A stretch of 46,795 nucleotides of DNA from DATFYM01 sp035315065. GTDB taxonomy: Bacteria > Acidobacteriota > Terriglobia > UBA7540. The position numbers and the translations under genes are program-made. The stretch's first letter is position 1. The number at the start of each line of letters is the position of its first letter. Of this stretch, positions 33,283 through 41,411 are shown in pieces. Location: assembly GCA_035315065.1 (NCBI GenBank), contig DATFYM010000225.1, positions 1 to 46,795 on the forward strand, in the 5' to 3' direction. The notes under the pieces are model-generated. The model was given only the letters and a program-made list of their open reading frames with translations. It was not told the DNA's origin and made no database searches.

Positions 33283-35310
33283 ATGAACCAAGTCGGCAGC
33301 GTTGCACTCATCGGCGCGTTGGAGTTTGCCATCTTCGGCACCATCGCTGGCGCCGTGGCCGGGAAGATGCGGAGCATGCGCGTGCTCAAAAGCGCCGAGC
33401 GCGCCGCTCTCGCTTTTTGGGTCATGACCGCGGTGGCGGTGGCGTCGCTCGAATACATGATCTTCACCGACGACTTCCACAACGCCTACGTCGCGGCGCA
33501 CTCCAACCGCGATCTGTGGGGCCTGTACAAGGTGTCGGTGCTCTGGTCGGGCCAGGAAGGATCGCTGCTCTTCTGGACGTTTCTGCTGGCGGGCTACGGT
33601 GGTTTTGCGGTGCTGCTGAACGGCAAGAAGAACCGCCAACTGATGCCGTGGGTGGTCTCCATCACCATGGCCGTGGGCGTCTTCTTCTCTTCGCTGGTTT
33701 TCTTCATCGCCAACCCGTTCGGTGAGCTTTCCATGGTGGCGGCCAACGGCGCCATCACTCCGTTCCGCGCCGCCGATGGAAACGGACTGAACCCCTTGCT
33801 TCAGTATCACTCCATGGTGATCCATCCGCCGATGCTTTACCTCGGTTATGTCGGCTTTGTGGTCCCGTTCGCTTTTGCCATGAGCGCGCTCATCACCAAG
33901 CAACTCGGTGACAACTGGATTCGCGCCACCCGCCGGTGGACGATGACGCCCTGGATGTTTCTGGGCGTCGGCATTCTGCTGGGCGGGCAGTGGGCTTACG
34001 CCGTGCTCGGATGGGGCGGCTACTGGGGCTGGGACCCGGTGGAGAACGCGTCGTTCCTTCCCTGGCTCGCCGGCACGGCCTTCCTGCACTCGGTGATGAT
34101 CCAGGAGAAGCGCGGCATGCTGAAGGTCTGGAACGTGGTCCTGGTGATCACCACCTTCTTCCTTTGCATCTTCGGGACGTTTCTCACGCGCAGCGGCGTG
34201 GTCCAGTCGGTGCACGCCTTTGCCGAGTCGAACATTGGGCCGTATTTCGCCGTGTTTCTCGGCATCATCCTGATATTCTCGATCACGCTGCTCTTTCTTC
34301 GCCTCGATTACCTGAAGAGCGAGAACAAGCTGGACTCGGTGATCTCGCGCGAGAGCGGATTCCTGTTCAACAACTGGGTACTGCTGGCGATGGTGTTCGC
34401 CGTGCTCTGGGGGACCATCTTCCCGGTGATCTCAAAGGCGGTCGAGAATGTAACGGTGACCGTAGGCCCGCCGTTCTTCAACAAGGTGGCGGTCCCGATC
34501 GGCCTTATTCTCCTGTTCCTGACCGGCGCCGGCCCACTCCTCGCCTGGCGCAAGACTTCGTTCCAGAGCCTGAAACGCAACTTCACCATGCCGCTGGCGG
34601 TGGCCGTGGCCGTTGGAGCAGCCTTGTTCTTCTTCGGCATGCGCGATCTCTATGCCTGGATGACGCTCTTCCTCTGCGCCTTCACTGCTACTTGCATCGT
34701 CACCGAGTTCTACAAGGGAGCACGCACCCGCGCCCGCATGAAGGGTGAGAATCCGTTTCTCGCCGTTTACAACCTGACGATGATGAACACGCGCCGATAC
34801 GGCGGGTACGTGATCCATCTCGCCATGGTGTTTCTCTTTATCGGCTTTGCCGGCCTGGCTTTTAAGTCGGAGACCAAGGCGCTGGTGAACGAAGGCGACG
34901 TGATCCACCTCAAGGACTACATGCTCCGAGCTGAGAGCCTTACCGGAGGCGACGATCCCAACTACACCTACGTGCGAGCCGTTTTCTCCATCACCAAGAA
35001 CGGCCACTCGATCGGCAGTGTTCATCCGGAACGCCGGCTCTACAAAGCCAGCCAGCAGCCGACGAGCCACGTCGCCATCAAGCCCTCCCTGGCTGAGGAC
35101 CTCTACGTGGTGCTGGACGGAGTGGATCCCGATAGCAACAAGGCGATCATCGAGGTTTTCGTGAACCCGCTGGTAGACTGGGTGTGGATCGGAATGACCG
35201 TGCTTCTGTTCGGCAGCCTTCTGGCCATGGTGCCAAGCCGGGTGGAAAAAGAAATGGCCGAGATCCGTAAGACGAAAGAGGAGCTGGTTGAGGAAAAGCG
35301 TGTTTACTAG
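33283..35310 (+). CDS. ccmF: Cytochrome c heme lyase subunit CcmF
   Basis: 675 residues, the usual CcmF length, with about fourteen membrane segments. The WWD heme-handling signature is GGYWGWDPVENASFLPWL (about 245-262). HPPMLYLGYVGFVVPFAFAMS and FLTRSGVVQSVHAFAES are conserved CcmF blocks with the membrane His ligands. A periplasmic domain lies near the C-terminus (about 530-640) before the last membrane segment. It works with CcmH to attach heme from CcmE to apocytochrome c. A GAGG lies ahead of the ATG. ccmH follows. Confidence 0.95.
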   Translation: MNQVGSVALIGALEFAIFGTIAGAVAGKMRSMRVLKSAERAALAFWVMTAVAVASLEYMIFTDDFHNAYVAAHSNRDLWGLYKVSVLWSGQEGSLLFWTFLLAGYGGFAVLLNGKKNRQLMPWVVSITMAVGVFFSSLVFFIANPFGELSMVAANGAITPFRAADGNGLNPLLQYHSMVIHPPMLYLGYVGFVVPFAFAMSALITKQLGDNWIRATRRWTMTPWMFLGVGILLGGQWAYAVLGWGGYWGWDPVENASFLPWLAGTAFLHSVMIQEKRGMLKVWNVVLVITTFFLCIFGTFLTRSGVVQSVHAFAESNIGPYFAVFLGIILIFSITLLFLRLDYLKSENKLDSVISRESGFLFNNWVLLAMVFAVLWGTIFPVISKAVENVTVTVGPPFFNKVAVPIGLILLFLTGAGPLLAWRKTSFQSLKRNFTMPLAVAVAVGAALFFFGMRDLYAWMTLFLCAFTATCIVTEFYKGARTRARMKGENPFLAVYNLTMMNTRRYGGYVIHLAMVFLFIGFAGLAFKSETKALVNEGDVIHLKDYMLRAESLTGGDDPNYTYVRAVFSITKNGHSIGSVHPERRLYKASQQPTSHVAIKPSLAEDLYVVLDGVDPDSNKAIIEVFVNPLVDWVWIGMTVLLFGSLLAMVPSRVEKEMAEIRKTKEELVEEKRVY

Positions 35311-35345
35311 AGGTCAGTCCGGAAACCCCGACTGTGATTGGCAAG

Positions 35346-35440
35346 AGCGGATTTCGGGGTTTGAGATTCGGGGTTCGCAGAGGAAGAGGGCGAACCTGCT
35401 TCGTTTTCTGCGAATCCCGAACCCCGAATCCCGAACCCCT
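35346..35440. repeat. Heptad palindromic element, unit GGGATTC/GGGGTTC
   Basis: The left arm at 35349-35381 (ATTTCGGGGTTTGAG, then ATTCGGGGTTCGCAG) and the inverted right arm at 35408-35440 (CTGCGAATCCCGAACCCCG, then AATCCCGAACCCC) enclose a short spacer. The element lies between ccmF and the hydrophobic start of ccmH. Confidence 0.85.
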
Positions 35441-35455
35441 GTTGTACTCTTCGCC

Positions 35456-35911
35456 GTGATCGCGCTGCTCGCTTCGAGCGCGTTGGGCGCGGCGCCGAAG
35501 CCTACGTTAAAGTCGGTGGGTCAGAAGGTATACTGCACGTGCGGCTGCGTCACCACTCTCGAACACTGCCCGCACCCTCCCGCCGAGTGCTCCCGGCGCG
35601 CGGAGATGGAAGCGCTGGTGCTGAAGGATATCGACGCGGGCAAGGACGAGCAGGCTATCCTGCAGGACTTCGTGGACCGCTACGGCGTGCCGGTGCTAGC
35701 CGCGCCGCCCGCCAAGGGATTCGACCTCACCGCCTGGATCCTGCCCGGAGTGGGACTGATCGTCGGGCTGGTGGTGGTCATCGTCATCGTCCGCCGCATG
35801 AGGAGGCCCTCGGCCGAGACTGCGGAAACGCCCGCGTCTTCGATTGATCCGAAGGTGCTTGCGGCGGTGGAAGAGGAAATGAAGACGGCGGGACTTGGTA
35901 CCGGGAAATAG
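35456..35911 (+). CDS. ccmH: CcmH/NrfF-type cytochrome c biogenesis thiol protein
   Basis: About 151 residues from GTG 35456. The open frame reaches back to a TTG at 35288 that overlaps ccmF, but that part would translate the repeat element, so it is not trusted. The N-terminus is hydrophobic (ALLASSALGAA), probably a short signal. The redox region reads YCTCGCVTTLEHCPH, a variant of the usual LRCxxCQ motif with extra Cys residues. Helical segments follow (MEALVLKDIDAGKDEQAILQDFVDRYG), then one membrane anchor (about 35740-35795) and a short cytoplasmic tail. It should keep the CXXCH motif of apocytochromes reduced or present it to CcmF. The true start is uncertain. Confidence 0.85.
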   Translation: MIALLASSALGAAPKPTLKSVGQKVYCTCGCVTTLEHCPHPPAECSRRAEMEALVLKDIDAGKDEQAILQDFVDRYGVPVLAAPPAKGFDLTAWILPGVGLIVGLVVVIVIVRRMRRPSAETAETPASSIDPKVLAAVEEEMKTAGLGTGK

Positions 35912-36218
35912 GGCCGACATCCGAGTCACGGACCGACGAACGAAGCCAATCGAAGCCAATCGAGTTAAGAGGCCTATTATCAATGAGATATGCCAATGGC
36001 GAGAGAAACGAAGCCGCGCCAGTTATCAATCGTATTGTCAGTAACTTGCGGCGATTTTGCCCACGTTTTTCGAGAAATAAGGGAGAAAGAAGATTCTCTC
36101 GATTGCCGATTGCGAGTAACTTTTTTGTTTTCATCAGAGGCGGTCCGCCGAAGCGCAGGAATGTCTATCGCGAAATTGAATTGCCCGTAGCCGAGAAGAA
36201 AGGAGCCACCGCTCGCAC
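35912..36218. other. Intergenic region between ccmH and the CcmI-like gene
   Basis: About 307 bases. It holds a CCAATCGAAG direct repeat (about 35945-35960) and no convincing gene; the plus-strand frame through it has no motif. AGAAAGGAG (about 36197-36205) lies about 13 bases before the next ATG and is a good ribosome binding site. Confidence 0.4.
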
Positions 36219-36677
36219 ATGTTACTGATCATCATTCTACTCATCACCGCCGGGCTGGCTGTTTTCGTGGTCAGCCCGCTGCTCGCGGCAGAGGGATCGG
36301 CTATCGTTCCCATCGATGTCACGCCGCGGGCAGATCTGAAGCGCCGCCGGCTGGTGCTTTACGAAAACATTCAGGACCTGGAGTTCGAGTTCAAAGCCGG
36401 CAAGATCGCGCCGGAGGATTACGAACGCCTCCGCACCGGCTACACCGGAGAAGCGGCACAATTGATGCTCGCTTCCCAGGAACTGGAGAGTATGACGGCC
36501 GACGAAGTATTTATCGAGCGCGAGGTTGCCGCGCGGCGCGCCCGTCGCCAGGTGCAGCCGGCGGTAGAAGAGTACGTCTGCGCCAAATGCGGGTTTGAAA
36601 ACCCGCTGCCGGTGAAGTTCTGCGGCGAGTGCGGAGCGCCGGTGGCGCCCCGGAAACGGCCGGCAAAGGGCAAATGA
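36219..36677 (+). CDS. CcmI-like membrane protein with C-terminal zinc ribbon
   Basis: 152 residues. An N-terminal membrane segment (about 1-22) is followed by a CcmI-like cytoplasmic or periplasmic helical stretch (LKRRRLVLYENIQDLEFEFKAGKIAPEDYERLRTGY in two halves), which resembles the first part of CcmI/CycH. The C-terminal 35 residues form a zinc ribbon with CAKC (121-124) and CGEC (135-138). Full CcmI proteins continue with TPR repeats; these are absent here. By position it belongs to the ccm locus and may guide apocytochrome or organise CcmFH. The zinc ribbon role is unknown. Confidence 0.75.
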   Translation: MLLIIILLITAGLAVFVVSPLLAAEGSAIVPIDVTPRADLKRRRLVLYENIQDLEFEFKAGKIAPEDYERLRTGYTGEAAQLMLASQELESMTADEVFIEREVAARRARRQVQPAVEEYVCAKCGFENPLPVKFCGECGAPVAPRKRPAKGK

Positions 36678-36697
36678 CGCGTGGCGGCGTGTGAGAG

Positions 36698-37123
36698 GTG
36701 CCGTTGGCTAGAAGAAACAGGAAGGAGTTCCAAATTCTCGCTGAGTTACGGGTTCACGAGGCGGGCTTGCTTCTCAAGAACGGTGCCGAGCAAGGTGCCT
36801 ATTATCTCGGAGGGTTCGCGGTCGAATGCGCACTGAAGGCTTGCATTGCAAAGCAGACGGAACAACATGAGTTTCCACCGGACCGCAAGTATACAGACAA
36901 GGCCTATTCCCACGACCTTAAGGAACTCTTGAAGCTGGCCGGACTCGGTGACAGACTGGTTGCTGACATGGTAGGGAAGCCTGGACTTGGAGCAAGTTGG
37001 AATGTGGTGAAGGATTGGAGCGTAGAGAGTAGGTACGAGACTTCGGGATTGAAGGCGATGGAGATGTACAACGCAGTGACGAGCCCAGACGGAGTATTAC
37101 GATGGTTAAAACTGCATTGGTGA
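36698..37123 (+). CDS. HEPN-domain protein
   Basis: 141 residues, helical throughout. GAYYLGGFAVECALKACIAK is the typical second helix of HEPN proteins, and SHDLKELLKLAGL and WSVESRYE are further conserved blocks. A strict RxxxxxH ribonuclease motif is not obvious. HEPN proteins often form a toxin or RNase component with a nucleotidyltransferase partner. Here the next gene overlaps by 22 bases and encodes an unrelated protein. Both genes look lower in GC than the flanking ccm genes, consistent with acquisition. The start has no strong ribosome binding site; an MPLARRNRKEF start from TTG is chosen by homology of the first helix. Confidence 0.75.
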   Translation: MPLARRNRKEFQILAELRVHEAGLLLKNGAEQGAYYLGGFAVECALKACIAKQTEQHEFPPDRKYTDKAYSHDLKELLKLAGLGDRLVADMVGKPGLGASWNVVKDWSVESRYETSGLKAMEMYNAVTSPDGVLRWLKLHW

Positions 37124-37677
37124 GAAGCGACCGCGAGGTCGGGGGGCTGGTGCTTGAGGCGCTGAGTCGGGCAAGAATACCGGTTACCTTGTGTGACTGG
37201 AAATATTTTCCGGAGTCCGATGAGTGGCAGCTCATCATTGCCACGCCGTGGTACGACAGTAAAGGGCCGTTGGAAGCAATCTCTCTTATGATCAAGGCCT
37301 TCCAGGTTGCAGGGATTTACCAGGATGTACCGTTGTTGAGACTGCTGATAAGGAGTCCTAAAGACGATCTTGTGAAGGAACTCGAAAAGAACGCTAAAGA
37401 CCGGAGAGAGGGAGCTATTCATGTAGTCGAGCACCCGGGATCGAATCACCACAAACAGTATTCTCTAATATTCGCGCCCTTTACTGGACCGGGGGGAGCT
37501 GTACCAGCGAAGCGCTTCTCAAAGATCGAAGATCTCCGCCAGTTTCTCGGCAAGCGGTTGCACATCCGGCCCAGTTCTGTTCAGGACGCCTTGGCGGAAC
37601 TTGCGTCGAGAGGAAATGCCTCGATATTTGACGTCCGTCTCACACCACAGGAAGCGAGGGACCTGGGCTTGGCGTGA
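37102..37677 (+). CDS. Partner protein of the HEPN gene, function unknown
   Basis: 191 residues starting at ATG 37102, inside the end of the HEPN gene, so the two are translationally coupled. N-terminus KTALVRSDREVGGLVLEAL, then a Trp/Tyr-rich strand region (CDWKYFPESDEWQLIIATPW) and KGPLEAISLMIKAF. I recognise this N-terminal pattern from small proteins that often accompany HEPN genes, but no function is assigned to them. The C-terminal 60 residues (about 131-191) look like a separate helical module that might bind nucleic acid (RPSSVQDALAELASRGNASIF). It could be an antitoxin or a second component of a HEPN-based defence or stress system. Confidence 0.7.
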   Translation: MVKTALVRSDREVGGLVLEALSRARIPVTLCDWKYFPESDEWQLIIATPWYDSKGPLEAISLMIKAFQVAGIYQDVPLLRLLIRSPKDDLVKELEKNAKDRREGAIHVVEHPGSNHHKQYSLIFAPFTGPGGAVPAKRFSKIEDLRQFLGKRLHIRPSSVQDALAELASRGNASIFDVRLTPQEARDLGLA

Positions 37678-37713
37678 AATTGGACCATTGCCTTTTGCCC
37701 TTTTGGTTTTCTG

Positions 37714-38997
37714 ATGAAGGCTAAGTTTCAAAGCCAAGGATCCCATTTACTAAGTGCGCTTCTGTCTCTCGCCGCAGCCGCGCTCGCTCCTGCGGCTCTG
37801 AGCGCTGCCGTGACCGTCCACGGCAAGGTGATCGACGGCACCACCAATCGTCCCGTCGCCAACCAGACCGTCCTGCTGCTGACGCCGCGTGAGGGCATGC
37901 AGGCGGTGGCTAAAGCCTCCACCGACGCCCAAGGCGTGTATGCCATCAAGTCTGACGAGGCCGCGGCCGGCTTTTATCTGGTCGAAGTGAATTACCAGGA
38001 GGCCAAATACCACGCTCCCGTCAAGCCCAGCCCAGATGGTACCGCGAGCGCGGACGTGACCGTTTACGACGCGACTTCCTCCCCCGCGGCGTTGCGCATC
38101 AAGTTGCTGCGCATGATGTGCCGTGCCGAGGGCGCCAAGGCCAATGTGCGGAAGGAATACACCATCGTAAACTCTTCCAATCCGCCGCGCGCCTACGTGA
38201 GTCCCAACGGGGCGTTTCATTTCCACGTGCCGCAGGGCGCAGGACAGCCGAAGGCGGCGGTGACGGGCCTTATGGGTATGCAGTTGCCGGAGGCGCCCGA
38301 GAACGGCAAGCAACCCGGGGATTTTCTGATCCGCATTCCGATCAAGCCCGGCGAAAACGTGATTACCGTGGATTATGAAGCTGACTACCGGTCGATGCAA
38401 CTCGACCTGGGCGACAAAATGCCGTTTCCCGTCGCAGCGGCTGAACTCTACGTGACGCCCTCCAGCCTGGCCGTCGACTCGAGCGCGCTCAAGCCCGCCG
38501 GCGTCGACCAGCAAGACAGCATCGAAAAGTTCGACGCGCAGAACCTTGCCGTCGGGGCCGTGCTCGATGCCCGGCTCTCCGGTGAGGCCATCTCCACGCC
38601 GCGCGCCCCAGGTAGCGAGCCGAGTGGCGAGCAGGGCGAAGGCAACATCAAGGCGCTTCCCAACTCGGTGACCAAGGTGGGTTGGCCGCTCCTTGCGTGC
38701 TTCCTGCTGATCACGTTGTGGGCGCTCGGCGTGCGCGTTACCAAGGATTGGCCGGCTTGGAAAGACCGCACCGGAGACAGTCCCACCCAGAAGCAGCGTA
38801 CCGCCAAGGTCGACAAGCTGATCGATTCGCTGGTCGACCTCGATGAGCTTTTCGAAGCGGGAAAGATCCTGGAAAAGGAATACTGGAGGGAGCGGCTGGA
38901 GCTCAAAGCCAGGATCGTCGCGCAGCTCAAGAAAGGTCCGCCAGCTACCCCCGAAACCTATGCCACCCGAAGCTCCTCAGGCCCGGCGCGTACTTGA
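37714..38997 (+). CDS. Carboxypeptidase-regulatory-like secreted/membrane protein of the ccm locus
   Basis: 427 residues. A signal peptide (ends near ALSAA) is followed by a beta-sandwich domain of the carboxypeptidase-regulatory type (VHGKVIDGTTNRPVANQTVLL), further beta-rich sequence to about residue 310, one membrane segment (about 328-346) and a cytoplasmic helical tail (KVDKLIDSLVDLDELFEAGKILEKEYWRERL in two parts). The tail resembles the helical stretch of the CcmI-like protein upstream (LYENIQDLEFEFKAGKI). It overlaps ccmA by 38 bases, which implies co-translation and a role in cytochrome maturation. The role itself is unknown. Confidence 0.75.
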   Translation: MKAKFQSQGSHLLSALLSLAAAALAPAALSAAVTVHGKVIDGTTNRPVANQTVLLLTPREGMQAVAKASTDAQGVYAIKSDEAAAGFYLVEVNYQEAKYHAPVKPSPDGTASADVTVYDATSSPAALRIKLLRMMCRAEGAKANVRKEYTIVNSSNPPRAYVSPNGAFHFHVPQGAGQPKAAVTGLMGMQLPEAPENGKQPGDFLIRIPIKPGENVITVDYEADYRSMQLDLGDKMPFPVAAAELYVTPSSLAVDSSALKPAGVDQQDSIEKFDAQNLAVGAVLDARLSGEAISTPRAPGSEPSGEQGEGNIKALPNSVTKVGWPLLACFLLITLWALGVRVTKDWPAWKDRTGDSPTQKQRTAKVDKLIDSLVDLDELFEAGKILEKEYWRERLELKARIVAQLKKGPPATPETYATRSSSGPART

Positions 38998-39682
38998 GCT
39001 CCAGGACGTCTCGAAGTATTTTGGCGACCTCGCCGCGTTGCGTGCGGTCTCGCTGCGTATCGAGCCCGGCGAGTCCGTTCTGCTCTATGGTCCGAACGGC
39101 GCCGGCAAGACGACCTTGCTGCGCACGCTCGCTGGCCTCTCGCGCCCCAGTGAAGGCCGGGCGCTCTTCAACGGCCGCGACTTGCGCCAGGACTCGGCGG
39201 AGTTGAAGAGCAAACTGGGCTTCGTCTCCCACGCCAGCTTTCTCTACGGAGAGCTCACCGCTCGCGAAAATCTGAAGTTTATCGGCACCCTTTGCGGGCT
39301 GCGCGACCTCGACAAAAGCATTGACACCGCGCTCGAACTCTTCGATCTGCGCCCGCGCGCGGATGAGCCGGTACGCGGGCTATCGCGCGGCCTCTTGCAG
39401 CGCGCAACCTTGGCGCGAGCTTTCCTGAACGATCCCGACTTCCTCTTCCTCGATGAGCCCTTCACCGGCCTCGATGCCAACTCGACACGTAAGCTGGAAC
39501 TTCTGTTGGCGGGGTTGCCGGGACGAGGCAAGACGCTGGTCTTTTCCACCCACAGCTTCGAGCAAGGTGCGCCGCTGGCGCGGCGCCTGCTGGCGATGGA
39601 AGCCGGCCGGCTGCGCTACGATGGACCGGTCGGCATGGCGCCGATGGAATCGTTGCGGGCGGCGGAGAGCAGGAAGCAGTAG
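38960..39682 (+). CDS. ccmA: Heme exporter ATPase CcmA
   Basis: 240 residues from ATG 38960, inside the end of the preceding gene; an upstream in-frame extension is rejected because it reads the neighbour's codons. Walker A GPNGAGKTT (44-52), signature LSRGLLQRATLARA (the LSRG variant typical of CcmA) and Walker B FLFLDEPFTGLD are intact, with an H-loop in VFSTHSFE. CcmA pairs with CcmB, encoded about 0.9 kb downstream, and releases holo-CcmE. The last codons and stop (KQ-stop) coincide with the first unit of a GCAGTAG heptad array. Confidence 0.92.
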   Translation: MPPEAPQARRVLELQDVSKYFGDLAALRAVSLRIEPGESVLLYGPNGAGKTTLLRTLAGLSRPSEGRALFNGRDLRQDSAELKSKLGFVSHASFLYGELTARENLKFIGTLCGLRDLDKSIDTALELFDLRPRADEPVRGLSRGLLQRATLARAFLNDPDFLFLDEPFTGLDANSTRKLELLLAGLPGRGKTLVFSTHSFEQGAPLARRLLAMEAGRLRYDGPVGMAPMESLRAAESRKQ

Positions 39683-39741
39683 GCAGTAGGCAGTAAGCAG
39701 TAAGCAGTAAGCAGAAAGCAGTAGGGGAGAAAGCAGTAGGC
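39673..39741. repeat. Heptad array, unit GCAGTAG/GCAGTAA
   Basis: Seven near-perfect 7-base units start inside the end of ccmA and supply its TAG stop, followed by more degenerate copies to 39741. No inverted arm is seen. Confidence 0.85.
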
Positions 39742-39747
39742 GGCCGT

Positions 39748-39800
39748 CGGGAAGCCGCGGAGCGGCGAAAGAGTTTAGCCCAGGGCGCAGGCCCTGGGGT
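39748..39800. repeat. GC-rich dispersed-type element with hairpin
   Basis: GAAGCCGCGGAGCGGCGAAAG is followed by a hairpin CCCAGGG-CGCAGG-CCCTGGG (779-798 within the 39700s). The pattern looks like a short dispersed element I associate with Planctomycetota and Acidobacteriota genomes; that recollection is unverified. Confidence 0.5.
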
Positions 39801-39963
39801 AGGTGGCCGCCGCCATTTCCGTCTCTTTCGGTCGTCGTCCGATCGGGACTCACCGCGAAGGCGGAAGCGCGATTCGAAACGAGGGTGGATGGCGTAATGG
39901 GCCCACAAGAGGAACAGCTATGAGCGTCGCACCAAGTCTATCACTGCCGACGAGCTGCTTTAC

Positions 39964-40470
39964 ATGCCTGAGGATGGGTTCTGCTACGAACTCATCAACG
40001 GAGAGTTGATCAAAATGGCCCCACCCGGCAGCGAACACGGACTCGTCACCACCACTGTCAACGTTTTGCTGGCGCAACACGTAAAGGCGAGGCGACTCGG
40101 TGTCGTTTTCGGTGGTCACACCGGCTTCCAACTGACCTGGAATCCCGACACCGTGATTGGTCCGGATGTTGCTTTTGTGCGCAAAAGCCGCATTCCGCCG
40201 GAGGGGGTGCCGAGAGGGTATTGGCTCGGTCCTCCCGACCTCGCGATCGAGATCATTTCTCCCGGTGACACTCTGAAAGAAGCAAAAGAGAAGGCGGAGA
40301 AGTGGCTGGCTGCCGGCGCTCTCATGGTCTGGACCCTGATCCCACGCAAGCGAAGTGTCATGGTACACCGGCCGGGGCTTGCCCCCGTCACGTTGACTGA
40401 AGACGAAATCTCGAAGGGCGAGGGTGTGGTACCGGGCTTCCGATGCCGCGTCGCGGACCTTTTCGCCTGA
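39964..40470 (+). CDS. Uma2-family (DUF820) endonuclease-like protein, N-terminus probably frameshifted
   Basis: 168 residues from ATG 39964. The conserved core of Uma2 proteins is present: YELINGELIKM, GPDVAFV, PDLAIEIISPGD with the acidic residues of the PD-(D/E)xK fold, and KAEKWLAAGALMVWTL. Family members usually begin about 15 residues earlier with xxITADELLYMPEDG. That sequence is present in frame upstream (39925-39963) but has no start codon; an ATG at 39920 is one base out of frame. A small deletion has therefore probably broken the native N-terminus. It sits between ccmA and ccmB with no obvious tie to cytochrome maturation and looks like an insertion. Confidence 0.8.
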   Translation: MPEDGFCYELINGELIKMAPPGSEHGLVTTTVNVLLAQHVKARRLGVVFGGHTGFQLTWNPDTVIGPDVAFVRKSRIPPEGVPRGYWLGPPDLAIEIISPGDTLKEAKEKAEKWLAAGALMVWTLIPRKRSVMVHRPGLAPVTLTEDEISKGEGVVPGFRCRVADLFA

Positions 40471-40479
40471 GGAAAAGTC

Positions 40480-40588
40480 AATCCACAGATTGCGCAGATT
40501 TCACAGATGTAAAGGAAGACAGATTGATGAGCTAATGCATGCGGGCCGGCTCTTATAATCGGGGTAATCTGCGTACTCTGCGGATTGA
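40480..40588. repeat. Inverted element, CAATCCACAGATTGCGCAGAT type
   Basis: The left arm at 40480-40509 has an inverse partner at 40563-40588 (TAATCTGCGTACTCTGCGGATT), with ATCTGCG/GCGGATT style units of about 7 bases. The left arm also occurs alone at about 18490. Confidence 0.7.
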
Positions 40589-40614
40589 TTTTTCTCTCGC
40601 TGGACAACTGAGGG

Positions 40615-41292
40615 ATGCAAAGCCTGCGGGTCATCTGGGCAATCTTCGCCAAGGATTTGCGCGTCGAGTGGCGGCATCGCGAGACGCTCTCGGCCATGTG
40701 CGTCTTTGGCTTGCTGGTGGTGTTCCTGTTCAGCTTCGCTTACGAGCCAGGCCGCGAAGAGAGCCTGCGACTGCTCCCTGGCCTGCTCTGGATCGCGTTT
40801 GCCTTTGCCGGTATCCTCGGTTTTAACCGCTCCTTCGCGGCCGAGCGCGAGAACCAGTGTCTGGAAGGCATGGGACTGACTCCGGCCGATCCCGGCGCTA
40901 TCTACATTGGCAAGATGCTCGCCAACTTGTTCTTCCTGGGCATCGCCGACATGGTCGTGATTTTCGCCGTGGTCCTCTTTTATAACTTTTCTTTTATTCC
41001 GACTCTCAAGTGGTTCACGCTGATCGTGGTTCTGGGCACCATCAGCTACGTGGCCGTGGGAACCATTTTCGGCGCTGTGGCATCGAACACGCGCATGCGC
41101 GAAGTGATGCTGCCCGTGCTCCAGTTCCCGGTGGTGCTCCCGGTGTTCATCGGCGCCATCGAGTCCACCACGGCGGTCTTGCGCGGCGAAAGCCCAGCGG
41201 CTTTTGCAAGCTGGCTGAAGCTGTTGGCAGGGTTCAGCATCATCTTTCTGGTGTTATGCTATCTGTTGTTTGAGTATGTGATTGAGGAATGA
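40615..41292 (+). CDS. ccmB: Heme exporter permease CcmB
   Basis: 225 residues, the normal CcmB length, with six membrane segments. RVIWAIFAKDLRVEWRHRETL at the N-terminus, FNRSFAAERENQCLEGMGLTP after the second segment and the ending YVIEE are conserved CcmB features. It is the membrane partner of CcmA; together they release heme-loaded CcmE from CcmC. Confidence 0.93.
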   Translation: MQSLRVIWAIFAKDLRVEWRHRETLSAMCVFGLLVVFLFSFAYEPGREESLRLLPGLLWIAFAFAGILGFNRSFAAERENQCLEGMGLTPADPGAIYIGKMLANLFFLGIADMVVIFAVVLFYNFSFIPTLKWFTLIVVLGTISYVAVGTIFGAVASNTRMREVMLPVLQFPVVLPVFIGAIESTTAVLRGESPAAFASWLKLLAGFSIIFLVLCYLLFEYVIEE

Positions 41293-41300
41293 CGACTGCT

Positions 41301-41411
41301 GTCCGTGGTCCGTTGGGAAGCACCGGGGGGCGTGGATTCCTCTGATCGCTGATCACTGGCGGCTAACTGCTCGCTCCTGCAACGGACCGCGGACTAAGGA
41401 CTAAGGACGCA
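41301..41411. repeat. Inverted GTCCGTG element and GGACTAA heptads
   Basis: GTCCGTGGTCCGTTG at 41301-41315 is inverted at 41380-41394 with one mismatch, followed by GGACTAA units that reach the ccmC start; AAGGAC there may double as ribosome binding site. Confidence 0.75.

Noticed and set aside
35983..36228. Small plus-strand gene before the CcmI-like gene
   Set aside because: No motif, overlaps the next start, and contains intergenic-type repeats.
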